Shown in pieces: positions 45,377-60,300 of a DNA stretch of 64,000 nucleotides. The translations under genes and the position numbers were made by a program. Positions within the stretch are counted from its first letter, which is position 1. Every line of letters begins with the position of its first letter. The notes beneath the pieces are model-generated. The model was not told the DNA's origin and did no database searches. It saw nothing but the letters and a program-made list of their open reading frames with translations. Source of the stretch: Hydrangea macrophylla (taxonomy: Eukaryota; Streptophyta; Magnoliopsida; Cornales; Hydrangeaceae); contig CM066989.1 in the NCBI GenBank assembly GCA_033977485.1, positions 98,723,887 through 98,787,886 of the forward strand, in the 5' to 3' direction.

Positions 45377-48300
45377 AGAAGAAGAAGTTAGCTATCCAAG
45401 GTAACTTTATTTTATTGGACTTCACAAGGGCCAAAATCTCTATTTGTTTATTTGATGCAGAACCCTATCCCACTACCTTGAAGAGAGCTAGAATGGTATT
45501 TCCGTCGTGGTCTCTTAAAGTGCCCCAGATGCCTATTTGACCAAGTTACCTAAGGAGCTTCAATCGTAAACTAAAAATACAGTTAAAAAGCCCCCTTTAG
45601 AAATAGTAGTGTAGACGACACAATTGTACGCAAGCGAAATGGCATCCAAAAGCCCCACAAGGGATACAAAATTTGTCCTATATGCCTTCTGAACAAAGGA
45701 ATCTATCCACTGCAACATTTTTTGTTGTTTGTGCGTTGTACTACTATGGGAAAAAGACCCAAAATCACTGCACAAAATACTTATGTTACATTTTCCCCTT
45801 TTATGAATTGTGCATTTGGAACTTTGCCAATTAAATTAGTGAAGAGTGATAGAACGGTATTTTCATCACGGCCTCTGAAAGTGCCCCAGGTGCCTATTTG
45901 ACCATGTTACCCAAAGAGCTTAAATCAAAAACTCAAAACACAGTTAAAAGCCCCCTAGTTGAAACACTTGTGCATATGACACAATTGTACACAAGGAAAT
46001 GGCATCCAAAGCCCCAAAAGGAAATGGCATCCAAAGCCACAATTGAAATACAGAGGGTAAAGTGGAAACTTGGCCTAACCCAATGTTCTAAAAATCGCTA
46101 GGCGCTAGTCGGGCGGATGAGGGGGGCCTAGGCATTATTTTTTTTCAATAAAATTAATTATATAATATATATATATTTACCAATTATGTGGTGTTATTTA
46201 AGAATAATTATAGATTTGGGGTTCAAATAATAGATCTATATAAAGGCTTTGTGGTGTTTTTTTGAAATAAGTATACATCATGAGAAGGTTTTGAATATTT
46301 AAAAAACCATTAGGGATCTATTAATAATTAACTTAAATATTAAGTGTATATATATACACTAATGTTAGACGTAATCGTGAGTAATTTTTTTCCCTTGTTA
46401 TTTTAGCAAAATTACAATCTCACCTCAGCCCGCCTAGACCCCCACCTAATATGTTGGGCGATTTTCCAAACGCCTAGGAGAAAATTCAAGCAGTGGGGCA
46501 CCACCGCCTAGCGCCTAGGCCGATTTTAAGAACACAGGCCTAACCACAGGGAGGTAAAATGTAATTAACCCTAAATTAATTTAGGAAGCACTTTACAGCC
46601 TAAAAGTGTGTTTTGGCTTAAACAGGTCTAGAGGTGCTTAAGCCAAAACGTGACGAAAGTACGAAACAGATTGGGGTTTTACCAAAATTTTCTTAAATCC
46701 CATTGTACCCTTTTGATTAGAGCTCCCACTTCTGCCTAAATGCAAAAGGCACGGGTAGTGTGATGATTGAGATGGTATTACTCTAGTCGTAGAATTATTT
46801 GCAACATAAACTCCTCCCCTTGTCCCTCTTCATTCCGTTCTTTAATGATTTCCTACCAGTGAAGGAAATGTAATACTTGAAAATAATAAGCATTCTGACC
46901 TTCTTGTAGAGCATCGATAGTCGACTGCAAATCTTGACGCTCTTTCTCAAGGCTCGACACTCTTTTTCTACAAAATTCAACGAGGACAGATTGTTATATC
47001 TAGTCATTAAAATATAGAGTATAGCAACAATTGGAACTCCTCATCCAACATCATGTTGTCCAAGAAAAGATGAATCAGATACAATTACGAAAGGGAACCT
47101 GGGCAGCACAATGGTAGTAATAGCTAACAATAACTATGTGACACAGAAAGAGTTGAGCAAGTACGTCAACTACCAAGTGCAGTTTCACCCCAAATCTGAC
47201 AGGCTAAGCTTTTTTTGAAGCTACATGTGCCAGAGCATATATGTAGACCTCCACTTTCCCATTCATATTTGTCATGTTGATATTCAGGTAAAAGAGTAAC
47301 ACCAACAGATACTAACGTTGCGGAGAAACACATTTGAAATGGACAAGTATCAAACAAACCTCACTCCATTTTTAAAAACGAAAAGTAGATGCCTCAGTGA
47401 TTCAAGCATGGAGTTTGAGATTATGAAGCACTGACAGTCTGACAATTGTCTTAATATAATGAAAACAGTCAAAACTGATTGTCGTGCCTCAAATCTGACA
47501 GGCTAAACTTTTTTCGAAGCTACACATGCGAGAGCATATATGTAGACCTCCACTTTCCCATTCATATTTGTCGTGTTGATATTCAGGTAGAAGAGTATCA
47601 CCAACAGATACTAACGTTGCGGACAAACACATTTGAAATGGACAACTATCAAACAAACCTCACTCCATTTTTAAAAACGAAAAATAGATGCCTCAGTTAT
47701 TCAAGCATGGAGTTTGAGATTATGATGCACCGACAATTGTCTTAATACAATGAAAACAGTCAAAACTGATTGTCGTGGCTTTGAAGGAATCACAAGGTTA
47801 AATGATCATATGTTCTTGCTTTTAAAATAGCTTATGACGTACACTAGCATACTTTGTTTTTTCCTGCATCATCTTTATTGCCTAAATATCATGTAAAAGA
47901 AGTCATGTCACTGACCATCCATAACTCACTTCATTTAGTATAATTAAGCCACTGACAATTAATCACAATAATCAAAACTTCATATATCTTATAACTATTT
48001 GCTCCCCAAATAGTTCTATGTGACCACAGGATCAAGGATAACCTCACAACAAATACTTTCTCAGACAATGTAGTCCACATTGGATGCAAAATTATGCAAG
48101 AGCAACGAAAACTACAAAAAGTAAAGACGACGAAATGTCATCTTTTACTTCTTGATGAGGGAACACATACCTGAAAGAAGTAATTTCAGCTTGTGAGTTC
48201 TCCAACTGCCTCTCTAGTTTTAGCTCACTGGACCTCAGTCTGAGTGCCTAAACGGATGCATTAAGCAAGAAGATTATGAAAATAAACATGGGATGGAAAG

Positions 48301-51300
48301 ACCAGACCACGGGAAATATGATTTTCTTAATTATCAAGAAGGTCTACCGTGTACAAAAACTTACACGTATAAAACATCATAAAAACCAACTGAAAAGAAA
48401 GTGCCTATTATCTTTCTCGATTGAAAACTATAATATAAGACTTAATAACCAACTGAAACCAACCCTTGCATACAATAGCCCCACGTGGCAAAGAGCTGAT
48501 ATCGAGGTGACAAATTGCTGAGTGATGGTTCGGCCATTTGGTATGGTAATAGTGATAAACATAACAACAAATAGAAAAGAATAATGGCTTGAAGCATGTA
48601 TCTTCAGCCAATCTATGGCGGAGAAACCGAAAATGGGAGAATTTACTAGGATACTTGGGTTACAGTGTTTTCAAGTGAGAAAGATTTTGCTTAGAATTTT
48701 TAGTTTTGTTGGGGGGGTGGGGTTTGTGTGTGGATACTCATATTTTTTGGGGGGGAGTTATATTTAAATGGTGGGTAATATAGTCGTATATCACCCCCAT
48801 CCATAAAATAAAATTACAAACATAAATAATAGAGAGAGAGAGAGAGAGAGAGATATTAAATGATCGATTAATTGCAGCTTTGTTGCAATTATTGGATCTT
48901 ATGAAGTTTTATGGGCCAGATGGGTGTACCAATTTTAAAAGGGCCTAGTTACACTTTACACCCTTGCACTATACCCTTTTTTTCAATTGGATATATCGTT
49001 TTTTTTTTTTTGCAATTGGACCCTTATACTTCCAATCGAAGACCAATCAGCCCCAAACCATAACTCCGTCTGGTCTTACTAACAGGAAATGCTGACGTGC
49101 CAAATGTCCCTGCTTTCTGGAGCTTAGCTATTCCATATAGGGTTAAAAGGTGATGAGATGTAGGAATTGGCGGCAAAAATGACACAGTTGATGGAGCCAA
49201 ACATGAGTGACTGAGAAGAGTATGCGATCAAGTGCGATTTAGGGTTTTGCGCAAGCCATATCTTGTGATTGTGCAGAGATTCTGCAATAAAGGTTAGTTT
49301 TGACTAATTTAATATAGTTTACAGTTAGGGTTTATGAAATTTTAGGGCAAGTTTTGTGAAATTTAATATACACATTCATGGAATTTTGCCCTCTTATTTG
49401 TGGTCCACTATGGTTTTGTCCCCTCCGAACTTGTGGTCCCCTTCTAATGCATGTGTTTTCCCCTTTTGATGCAGAATAGGTACAGATTTCACTATTAAAC
49501 TGTATCATGGTGGTAGTTTTGATGGCCACCCACATAGAATATGTTGGTGGATTTCAGTCCACTCCTGACAATTGTGATGCTGAAAGGTTGTCCATTTTCG
49601 AGTTGGAAGGCATGGGTCGAGAATTAGGCTACAAAATGTAAGTGAAATCTTTTATAAGATGCCTGGAATGGACTTAGCAAATGGGATGCGAGTTATTTAC
49701 AGTGCCAATGATATGAGGCAAATGTTGGAGTATGCACTGAAATTTAGGGTCATAGAGGTTTACCTTGAGCATCTTGTAGAGATTGCTTTGGTGCTTGGGC
49801 CTGAAAATGTAGAAAGAGATAGGGCTGGAAATGTAGAAAGAGATGGGGCTAGAAATAAAGAGAGAAATGGGGTTGGGGATGATTCAGAAGTTGAGGACAG
49901 TCACAGTTATGGTGATGATTCAGAAGATGAGAATTTTGTTGCAGGTGTTGAGGATGATGATGAAAATACTGCTAGCTTGGTAGATACTAAACTTGGGACT
50001 GATGATGAACTTACTCAGGTCAGAAGGAATACGGAGAATCAGACAAAAGAGTGGCAAGTGAAGAAGCCGTCGTTGGTAGAGGTGCGACCCAAGCAGGTGT
50101 GAAGAATCTATCTTTGGAGGAGGTGCAACCCAAGCAGGTTGTGAAGAATCAGTCTTTGAAGGAGGTGCAACCCAGCATATTCATTTGAGAATAATTCTCC
50201 TCTGTCAAGTTCAGGAGATGATGCTCCAAGGGAAAAAAAAAATGAGGACGACAAAATATCATGAGTTTAATCCAAAAGTCTAACACTGAATTTGTGACAG
50301 GCATGATTTTTGCAGATTCAAGAGAGTTTAAGGATGCAATAACAAATTATACAGTTGCAAGAGGGTATCAAATAAGTTGTAATAGGAATGAAAAGGGTAG
50401 AGAATGTGCTGTGTGTACAACTGAATGCCCCTGGAGAAAAGATCAGAATAAGTTTTAAGAGCATTTATGGCAGTGTAATGCAATTGGAGAAAAGCTTTCA
50501 AGTTAAGTCTTTAAAGTCAGAGCATAGATGCTCCAAAACTTTTAGGAATAGGCATGTGAATTCAAAATGGCTTGCTAAGAAGTATTTGGAAAAGATCCGA
50601 AGTAACCCAACTTGGAAGTTGAGGGAATTTAGAAAAGATATACAAGATACATATGCAGTCACTGTTACCCTTACCCAGTGTTATATGGTAAAGAAGAAAG
50701 CTATGGGAAAGGTTGAGGGCTCGTTACAAGAACACTATGCAAAGCTATGGGATTATGCTAAGGAGCTTAGAAGAACAAATCCTGGAAGTACGATCATGCT
50801 GAAAGTTGAAAGGGCACATCCTAATTCATGCCCTGTGTTCCAAAGATTTTCTATGTGTTTCGACGCATTAAGGAGAGGGATGTTGGCAGGGTGTAGAAAA
50901 TTGATTGGCTTTGATGGATGTTTTTTGAAGGGGTATTGTGGAGGAGAGTTGTTAAATGCAGTGGGAAGAGATGGAAACAACCAAATGTTTCCAATAGCGA
51001 GGGCTGTTGTGGAGGTGGAGAACAAGGATTCATGGAATTGGTTTGTGAGCCTAGTTGCTGAATGCCTTGGTATAGGTGACGGTTATGGATGGACAATTAT
51101 AACAGACTAGCAAAAGGAATCTCTTTTATTTTCGATAATTGAATTTATGTACATGTATATTAATGTGGACCAAATGTTTTTGTAGGGAGTAGTTCCAGCT
51201 GTTGAGAGTACTTTGCCTTGTGCAGCTGTGCTGAATGTAGATGTTGTGCAAGGCATATATATTCACATGCTGCAAGGACATTTGCCACGTCTGCATTTCC

Positions 51301-54300
51301 CGTTAGGAAGACTAGACGGAATTTTGGTTTGGGGCTGATTGCTCTTCGATTGGAAGTATAAGAGTCCAATTGCCAAAAAAAAAAAAAACAATATGTATCC
51401 AAAATTGGAAAAAATGGTATAGTACAAGGGTGTGAAGTGTAATTAGGCCTTTTAAAATTTATAGTTGCCTCCGGAGTTTATATACAATAGCCAGAAATGC
51501 ATTTTCAAGAGGATCATCCTTCTTCTTTTTTGATAAAATAGAGATTCATCCTTAACTGTTGTCTATTGAAGTTTAGAATGAACACAATTAAAAAATATTT
51601 TTAGGGCACGTTTGGTAGACAGGAATGGAATAAAGGCAACAATGGAATGGGCACGGGAATGGAATAGCAATAGTCATTCCATTCCTCTGTTTGGCCAAGT
51701 TTCTAGGACTGAAATGCCAACTACATTCCACTTTGGGTTTTAAACAACCAATTAGTGGAATAAAATCAAATTTAAGGAAATATTTATGGTACAAACCTTC
51801 AGTATTATTTAACTAGAATATATTTATATACATAATTTTTTTTTTTTTTTAAACAATTTTTTTTATGAAATTTTGTTTAGAGAAGTGTTTTTATAGAATG
51901 TTGGATATTTTCAAATATGTAGTCTTTTAACGTATTTTGGAAGTCCAAGAATCTAATATTGGATAATCTTATGAAATACTTTGAAATTTCTAATTTTCTT
52001 AATATTTTTTAGCCTGAATAGTTAATCTTTAGTTTTTTTATGAAATAATTTTTTATTTTCGCTTTCTTAACTTTTGCTTGTTTTCGGAAAACGGGATTTC
52101 GCTGAAGATTGCCCGTTTTGATTAATTCCAAGGTATCTCTGAATTTGAAAGTTATCAATTAGTAGGTTTCCATACCAAGGCTCAATCCAATTAAGTCTGT
52201 AGCGTCTACCAATTTCACCATATCCCCCTTTTGTTTTGAGATTAGAATCTCATTGTAATGTCCTTCCATTTTTTTCTTTGATTTATACTGGAACAACCAT
52301 TGAACTCATTGGATCCCGATTCCTGTCTCGAAAAGTGTTTCCCTCCTATGTGATTTGATTTCTTGCCTATTTTTTTATCTTCTATAGGAGACACCCATTT
52401 GGTCCAACCAAAAATTATTCTATCATTTCTGTATCCGCAGTTCAATATAGATGGGTACATATCCCATATAACATTTTTTACAATTTTAGTTCACCTTACT
52501 ATTTAATCTATCTGCAAAATCACTTTCTTTCTTTCTTTTTTTTTTTAAACTTACCTGGATCCGGATCCGGACTGGATACACACACCCCACACACACACGC
52601 ACACCCCAGTGTGTTAAATATTTTTAGTCCAATATTAAGTTTAACATTTTATACTTTTTTTAGTATGAATAATATTTAATCTAAATATTTAATATATTAT
52701 AAAATAATTATTTTTAAAAAAAAAAAGTAATAATATTTTTTATATTTTTAAAAAGTATTGAATATATTTTTTTAATAAAATATTTTTTAAGAAAAAAAAA
52801 TTATATTTTACAATTATAGTCGATCTTGAGGGAATGGAATGGGGATTCCTTAGGTTTTGGCAAGGAGGAATGGCCATTCCAAAAGGAAATGGTCATTCAA
52901 CTTAATCTGGTTAGCAAGGAAAACAGGGAGGAAAAGAAAATAGAGTAGAATTACATCAAATTTTTTGAATTTTGTGAGTTAATTTCCTTACTCTTTCCTT
53001 TATTACTATTATGTTCGGAAAATTCCAATTTGTAATGTTATTTAAGGATGGAGGAAAACAGTAAGGCTCTGTTTGTTTTGCAGATTTAGTGAAGCCGTGA
53101 TGGAAATGAAAAGAAAAAGAAAATGATATGGAAAACCGTTTCCCTACAGTATTTCTTTGTGTTTTCCTTCATGGCTAAATAACATTAAAAATTAATAATT
53201 TTTAATAATTCAATAAGAATTTAAGAAAAGAAGAAGAGAAGGAACTCGGGAAAATTTAGATTTAAAAGTTATTTTTCATTTCCCTCACTAAATCCATGAA
53301 CCAAACAAAGCCTAAGGAAATAGTTTTCCCTCCAATTTTCCTTCCTTTTTCTTTACCCTCACTAAATTCACATAACCAATCAGAGCCTAAAGAAAACAGT
53401 TGTTTTTTTTATAACAGTCAGAGAGTACCTTCTCTTCTAAGCCAATAACTTCAGAAGCCAACAACTTTGAGCGTTCATCAGCTGCATTACATTCTAGTTG
53501 TGCATTTGCATATTGAATTCTTAGAGACTCGAGTTCCACCTACCACCATCAAATATGACCCCAAGAACCAAAACATGAAAGAAAAATACTTAAAAGAGTA
53601 CAAGAAACAAACACAAAACATACACATTGCACTCGGTACATAAAAGACCAACCAAGCATCTTCTAAAAATAGGATGAGAAAAATCAAAAAGCAATATTGC
53701 CGCATCAAGGATTGTTGGCGATATACCACTAACACATACTTGGAAATAGTATCATGTTGTAGCAACAATAGATCTCTTTTAAAATTTCACAAAGTCAAAC
53801 TAACACCCATTTGTTATGAAGATATACCGAGGCTCCAGTCGGGAACCGCTTGGGGAACCCATCAGGCCATTGGCTCTGAAATTGTGGCTCCAATACCGTT
53901 TGGGAACCCTTAATTGCGGCGCAATGGGAAATTTAGGTCATGATCGCGGATTTTCCGTGGTATGCTACCAGGCATTGTGGTCAAATCGTGAATTGAATAG
54001 TGAATCGGTTTGCCAAAATTATGAATCGTGAAACTTAAAATTCACTTTTTAAGAAAATAAATAATAATACGTTTGTGTACGCATATAAAACACATATATA
54101 CAAGTAACTGTATGTACATGTATTAATGTGCGCGCTTTTTAAGGATGTGACGCCCAGCACTTCACATAAATACAATATTGTCAATTGGAAAAAGGAATGA
54201 ACATAAGGACAATGCCTGAATGGTGGTACTACAAATTTCCTAATGAAAAGCTTGGCATTATCTGACTAATCACATATTAAATTACACAAAAGCAGAAGCT

Positions 54301-57300
54301 TTGTATATAGAAATTATATCACTACTAAACAACGTGCAAACAAATACAAGTGAAGAATAGAATGGCAAGTAACAAGGGCAAAAAAATAAGACACCACCTT
54401 TATTTTTAAGCGAAACTCAATATTTTTATGAATCGTATGAATAGTGTGAATCTTGTGAATCGAATTGTGCATCGTCCGTGAATCGGACGGTTCAGACCGA
54501 TTCAATGCAATTTCCAATTCATAGGCATGATTCAAATCGTATCGTATCCTATCGTGAATCGTTCGATTCTAACAACCATGCCACCAGGGTTCCCAAACAA
54601 GGCCTAAGACAGCATTTATGAAGTGGACACGAGTTTCCAGTGTGTGTGGTAGTGTGCATAGATCACTAACAGCCTTAAAAGTTCAATTACATAGGTCAAC
54701 CGACAATGTTGTTGCAATGGAAACGAACCTTGAATAGAAGAAAAGGGAATTTTCCCAATAATAGTGCTCTTCTACCTATTAGGAGGTAACAAAGAACTAA
54801 TATTTATGCATTTGGAGCAGCAGATATTTACACAAAGCTGATAGATTTCTAGATAGATTTCTGTAGTGGAAAATCAATACAGAACAGCCACTATAGGCAG
54901 TAAGCAAGTTTGTGATATATATACTAACCAGTTCGGCTTTAATTTCCTCCTGCAACTTTTCCATGTCAGCTTTTAGCTGGTTGACAACACTCCCCTGGAA
55001 GGGAAAACAATGAATCAACTCAAAACCAACAATACTATGAAAAGACATCTACTGATTCTTCAAAGTTTAAGAAAAACAAGCTGCAATGAGTATACATTAT
55101 AGACAAATTAAGTAGCCACAGCGAGAGAGGGAATGTTTCTAACTGGCTATGATATCTTTCAAACTGGCAGAAGAGACATCCATGAAAATTCGTGCAGATT
55201 TATATCAAGTGGACGAATTTTGGACGAATTTTGGGGGTGTCCAAGGGAATCTCCAACATACTATGGAGATTCAAGCATGCAGGACAAAAAATTACTTTAA
55301 GCTTCCTTGAGATACCCAACAATTCAAATGATTAGCTATCAAGTCAGTTGTGGGGCAGAATATGGAAAAAGGCAGACTAGAATCGTGTTTTTACGTGAGA
55401 AAACAAATGTACAGGTTAGGAACTGAAGAGCGCATGCACACAGGAGCTCAAGCAGTAAAATCTGAAGCCTGCCTGTACATAAGGTCATAGATTGTCTATG
55501 AAGTTATGTTTTGTGTGTGAGCACTTAGAACACACACGCACCATCTTGGATCACAATATAATCTTTAAAAGTACCTTGGATGCAAACCAACCTGTTGATT
55601 ATAACTATCTGTCAGTGAAGAATTTTCAGTAGCTAATGATTCAGCTAAAGCTCTTGAAGCCTCAAGCGCTCTCTGCAAAGAGAACTTTTCTTGCGTCAAA
55701 TCTTCAATATGCTGCACCGAAAAAAAAAACCCAAAAAAAAAAAAAACCGAATGTAAGAAATAGGCAATCTGTAAATACATCCAATACTCTAACCTCAACA
55801 TTTATAACTGCAACGATATGTACACCACAGATTGATCAACAAAATAACATAAACTCACACTATAGTCTAGTATTTCACATTTCAAAAATATTAAAAGGGT
55901 CATTACTCATTACCCAGGGGTGATCCCGCTTACGCAGGGTGCTGGGATGATAAATTTGAGATATACCTAACCTTTGGAATTTTTGCACAATGTGGCTACT
56001 CCTAGACTCAAACTCATGATCTCTCACTAGTCAGCCCGATGTTTTACCAATACACTAAATAATGACCTGTATTTTTTTTTTAAAGTGATAGCATGTTTAA
56101 AAGCATTAGGATGATCTTACAGAATCGGTTATTTTCTGTTTGCAATATGTACATTTATTAATCGCTAACAACCAAAAGGCCCATATAAATATTGTGTCTA
56201 TTCCAGGTTAATATGTTGCTGGTCACACCTATTTACATTTTATTCCAAGTCTAAGCATTTTGGCAATTTTCAAATCTGCTGGACATGAGCGGTGGCATTG
56301 ACCTGTAGGCCACATTTTTTTGGGTCAAATTATCCTAGTGGTACAATCTCTAGTGGTCAAAGTTTCCAAATTTCCTATTTTTTAGTAGTAAATTCTGAGA
56401 ATATGATGTGATCTTTTTACTTCAATGAGATAAAGTTTATGACATATTGCGTTTGTGTGATGCCTTTTGCAAGGATGAAGCATGAGAACTCTTCAGCTTC
56501 TCCAAGCACTGTTCTCGGATTACTACTAGCAGTCCCTATTTTAGACCAGAAACCTTTTTCCATCAATTCCTAATCAATTCTAACCCAACAAAGAAACTTG
56601 AGAATCATCATTCATCACCACCCAAGTCTTTCAAGTATCAACAACCAAAATTCTGAAAAATCCTGCAAACTGTCACTTTCAAAGTCAACCCAATTCCATT
56701 GCATTTTCATCCCCAAACCCAATTCCTTTTTTTCTACCTTTTGAGAACATAAAGGAAAAATCATCCTTCAATCAAACCCACCATAGAACACCCATAGCCA
56801 GATTTATACAAGTTTCCAAAACATGTTACGATATTCCAATTCAGCAAAATCAGCCTTCTCCTTTCTGGTCACCAATCTTAGACTCAGCAAAGAACTAATC
56901 ATAGATGTCTGAGCCATAAACATGGTGCATATATAGCAGGCGTTTAAATTCCACCACCTACATTTCCCAGGACAGATTAGTTTCAAGCAGAAAGTGGCTC
57001 AGTAAGCAGATGGAAAATGTTTACATCCATGCATTTCTTCTTGTTCATGAATTCAAACCATCCCTAACCCCCACGCCAGGCACTGAATGATTCAGTGCAT
57101 TGTTATTTGACATTTTATGGCCGACATTATTTTGAAAAGGCAAAAGCTTTGCTCTTTGAAAATGAATATCACCTTTAGAAGAACTTGATACTCCCAAAGG
57201 GCTGTATACAAGGAACCACGGATTCTTCTAAACGGCAGAAGAATCTGCATCAGACGCGCACACATGTCCGCACTACGTGGATTTTTTCCTGGTGCGGCAG

Positions 57301-60300
57301 GGTATTTGTTCTTGTTTTTTTGGTCTTAAAAAAGGGGCCTCCGTCATTATTTTAGAAAATTAGGGTCAATTAAAGAATGCTAGGAGTTGGATTACACACT
57401 ACGAAGCACCGACCCTCTATTTTGGCCATCGTATCAGTGTCGCCAGCGTATCCAACACCGACATGTCTGGACACGTGTCGGATACTCTAAATATCGTGTC
57501 TGAATTGTTTATTATGAATTGTCAAACGGACACCTTACTGACATGCTTAGGACACTCGCAGCACACTCTTAAGTTGCTGTTCTTAGATAATGTTTTGAGA
57601 TTTTGGGCTTAAACTATAGTATTTCTACATTGCTATACATAATGGATGTTTATGAAAGTTCTTAAAATTGTGACGAGTTTAAAACAAACATAAAAAGAAA
57701 GTTTAGGATTAAAAAAGATAAAGAGGAAGTATATATTGAGACCAATTCATTTGGAAAATACGTAAGTAACGTATGAATGTTGATGAATTATGATTAATGA
57801 AGATGTTCTTGAATTTTATTTATTGGCTTTGATATTACCAATAATGTCGTAATATTGTTGTAATTTACATGTTTATGCCAATTTTGACTATACACTGTAA
57901 AATACATATTTTTAAAATAAAAATTAAAATCCACGTGTCCCAAACGGGTATTCGTATCCTGCTTTTTGAGAAATATCGTGTCCACGTATTCGCGTCGGTG
58001 CTTCTTAGATTACACGTCAAAGACTAGTACTTCTTATGTAGCCCTTGTTATTCATGTCCTAATTGCATGATAAAAACAAGACAATTTAGTTGTAGGATGG
58101 TTTACATATTAATATGAATACATATTTTTTAACATTTTATACAAATAAACCCCGCACCAACATCCTGGATTTTTGGAGAATTAACTTTATCCCTATCCCA
58201 CACACCCGAGACTTCCTAGGCTAAATATAATCACATTTGAGTTATAACACAAAATTTCAAACAATTAAAAAAACAAAAATAAATAAAAATAAATAAAGGA
58301 GAGCAGTGTAATACCTACCAATTGCAAATGGAACTTATTTAAGAAATGGCAACAGGAAAGTTATGAGAACCTGTTCCAGAGCAGAAAAGTCTTCATCCTG
58401 CTTTCGTGAATAAAAATCATCTTTCCGTTGGAATGTGTTATCATCGACCCTATGCGTGTACAAGTCGCTCCCATTACCAGCAGAAACCGATGAGGGAGTG
58501 GAATGCTCAAAGGAACCAAAAACACTCGAAGTCCTCAACTTAGAGAAAGGCTCCACTCTCTCAGTTTCAGTGGGTGAATTCTCCAAAGCAGAGACTCTTG
58601 GCACGTTGATAGAATCAAGGAAAGATGGACGCGATCTCTTAGTGCTGGTTTCCGACACAGTAAGATGTGGTGATACGTGATCAGTTGAATTTCTGACATC
58701 AAAACTGAAACCAGTAGATCGAGATTCAGATGCCCACTGAGCTACGCTGTTTGCTGGAAAAGGATCACCCAAGCTACTAAGCTGTCTTTCACCCGTACCA
58801 AAAGTCATGGTACTTTTAGGCTGCAGAGTACCCCATACACTCTGCCCAACTCCAAGAGAAGTCTCCAGAATATTGTTTGTTGGGCGAATAGAGTCTACCA
58901 TTTGAGGGAGAAAATAAAAGAAGAAAGGAAAAAAGTCGAGTGTTTAGCTTTTTCCCAAAGAAAATATCAAGAGAAAAATGAAAACCTGATAAGACTTAGA
59001 GCCCGTTTGGGTTAGCTTTTAGAAGAACCACTTCTTGGAGTAAGAGATTTTTTAAAAAGCTACAAATTGGAGCCTTTTAAAAAGCTGTTTTTTAGCTTTA
59101 AAAAGGAATCATATTTCTTAAAAAGCTAATATAAATGGTCACACCTTTTTAAACAATCGCTTGGCCCCAAAAAAGCTAATCCCAAACAGGTTCTTGTTCT
59201 AACAATAAAAATTGGGCACCACAAGAGTAAAAACCAACAATATTACCTTCATAAGAGGAAGATCTCAGGGAACTAGCCAGAGGGCTGCCATAACCAAATT
59301 TAAAATTACTGCCAGAATTTTCTGGAGGGACACGTGAAGTGTCAGAATTTATAACCTTAAAATCATTCACGTAACTATGATTGTCTTTTGACTCGGCCTC
59401 CTCCAAACCATAATGACTAGTTTGACTGGAATTACTATCGTTATCTCGAACTGCTTGTGGGCGAAGTGCAATAGATTGGTCAGTCGCATTCCCATATGTA
59501 CCTCTTCCTGAGGGTCCACTATAAATGCCTAAGTCATCATTCTTCTCCCTTGTCTGGTGGCTAAAATTGACATTTACTGGTCCATCAGACCCTGACATAT
59601 CATATTGGTTATGTTCATGATCCTTTCCATGAACATCAACAGTTTCAGTAGAAAATGGATTGTTATAGGTAGTTGAAAAATCTAAATAATTGTTCGGAAG
59701 AGACTCAATTCCTTTGTCGTTGCTGTTATCAACAACAACAGAGGATTCAATAACAGCTCTGCCAGATCCATCAGATGTACCGGCTCCATCTAATTCTGTA
59801 ACTCGTACACGATCAGTTTCAACAGTTTGCTTCTCACTTGGGTCAACATCAGCACTGTGAAGCTGACTTGAGGATGAAACCTTTTTGGCTCGATCTGCTG
59901 CTTTCTTCTTACGGAATTCTTCCAGCTGCATGACAATTTATACAAATATATATATATATATATATCACATAAAAATCAATAATCTGTCTGTCTAGACCGG
60001 AAAAAATGACATGTTCAGAATGAATTCTCACCCCTAATAATTAGATTATCATCTTCATTTTAACGTGTATTAAAGATGCAATCGAATACAATTCTTACTT
60101 TTTCAAAAAGCAAGTCTTACTTGCTTCCATTTTTGAGTTGGAATTGGTGTTTTCTATATGAGGACATATCATGGGGTTGACGTAGCCCCATGCTCCTCAA
60201 CTTGTATAGCAATAACTCTCTCTCTATCATGTTTCTATCTCAATCTCCAACTCTCTTTAGTTTTTCTCTCTCGAGATTTGATGTAATGTTGATACACGTA

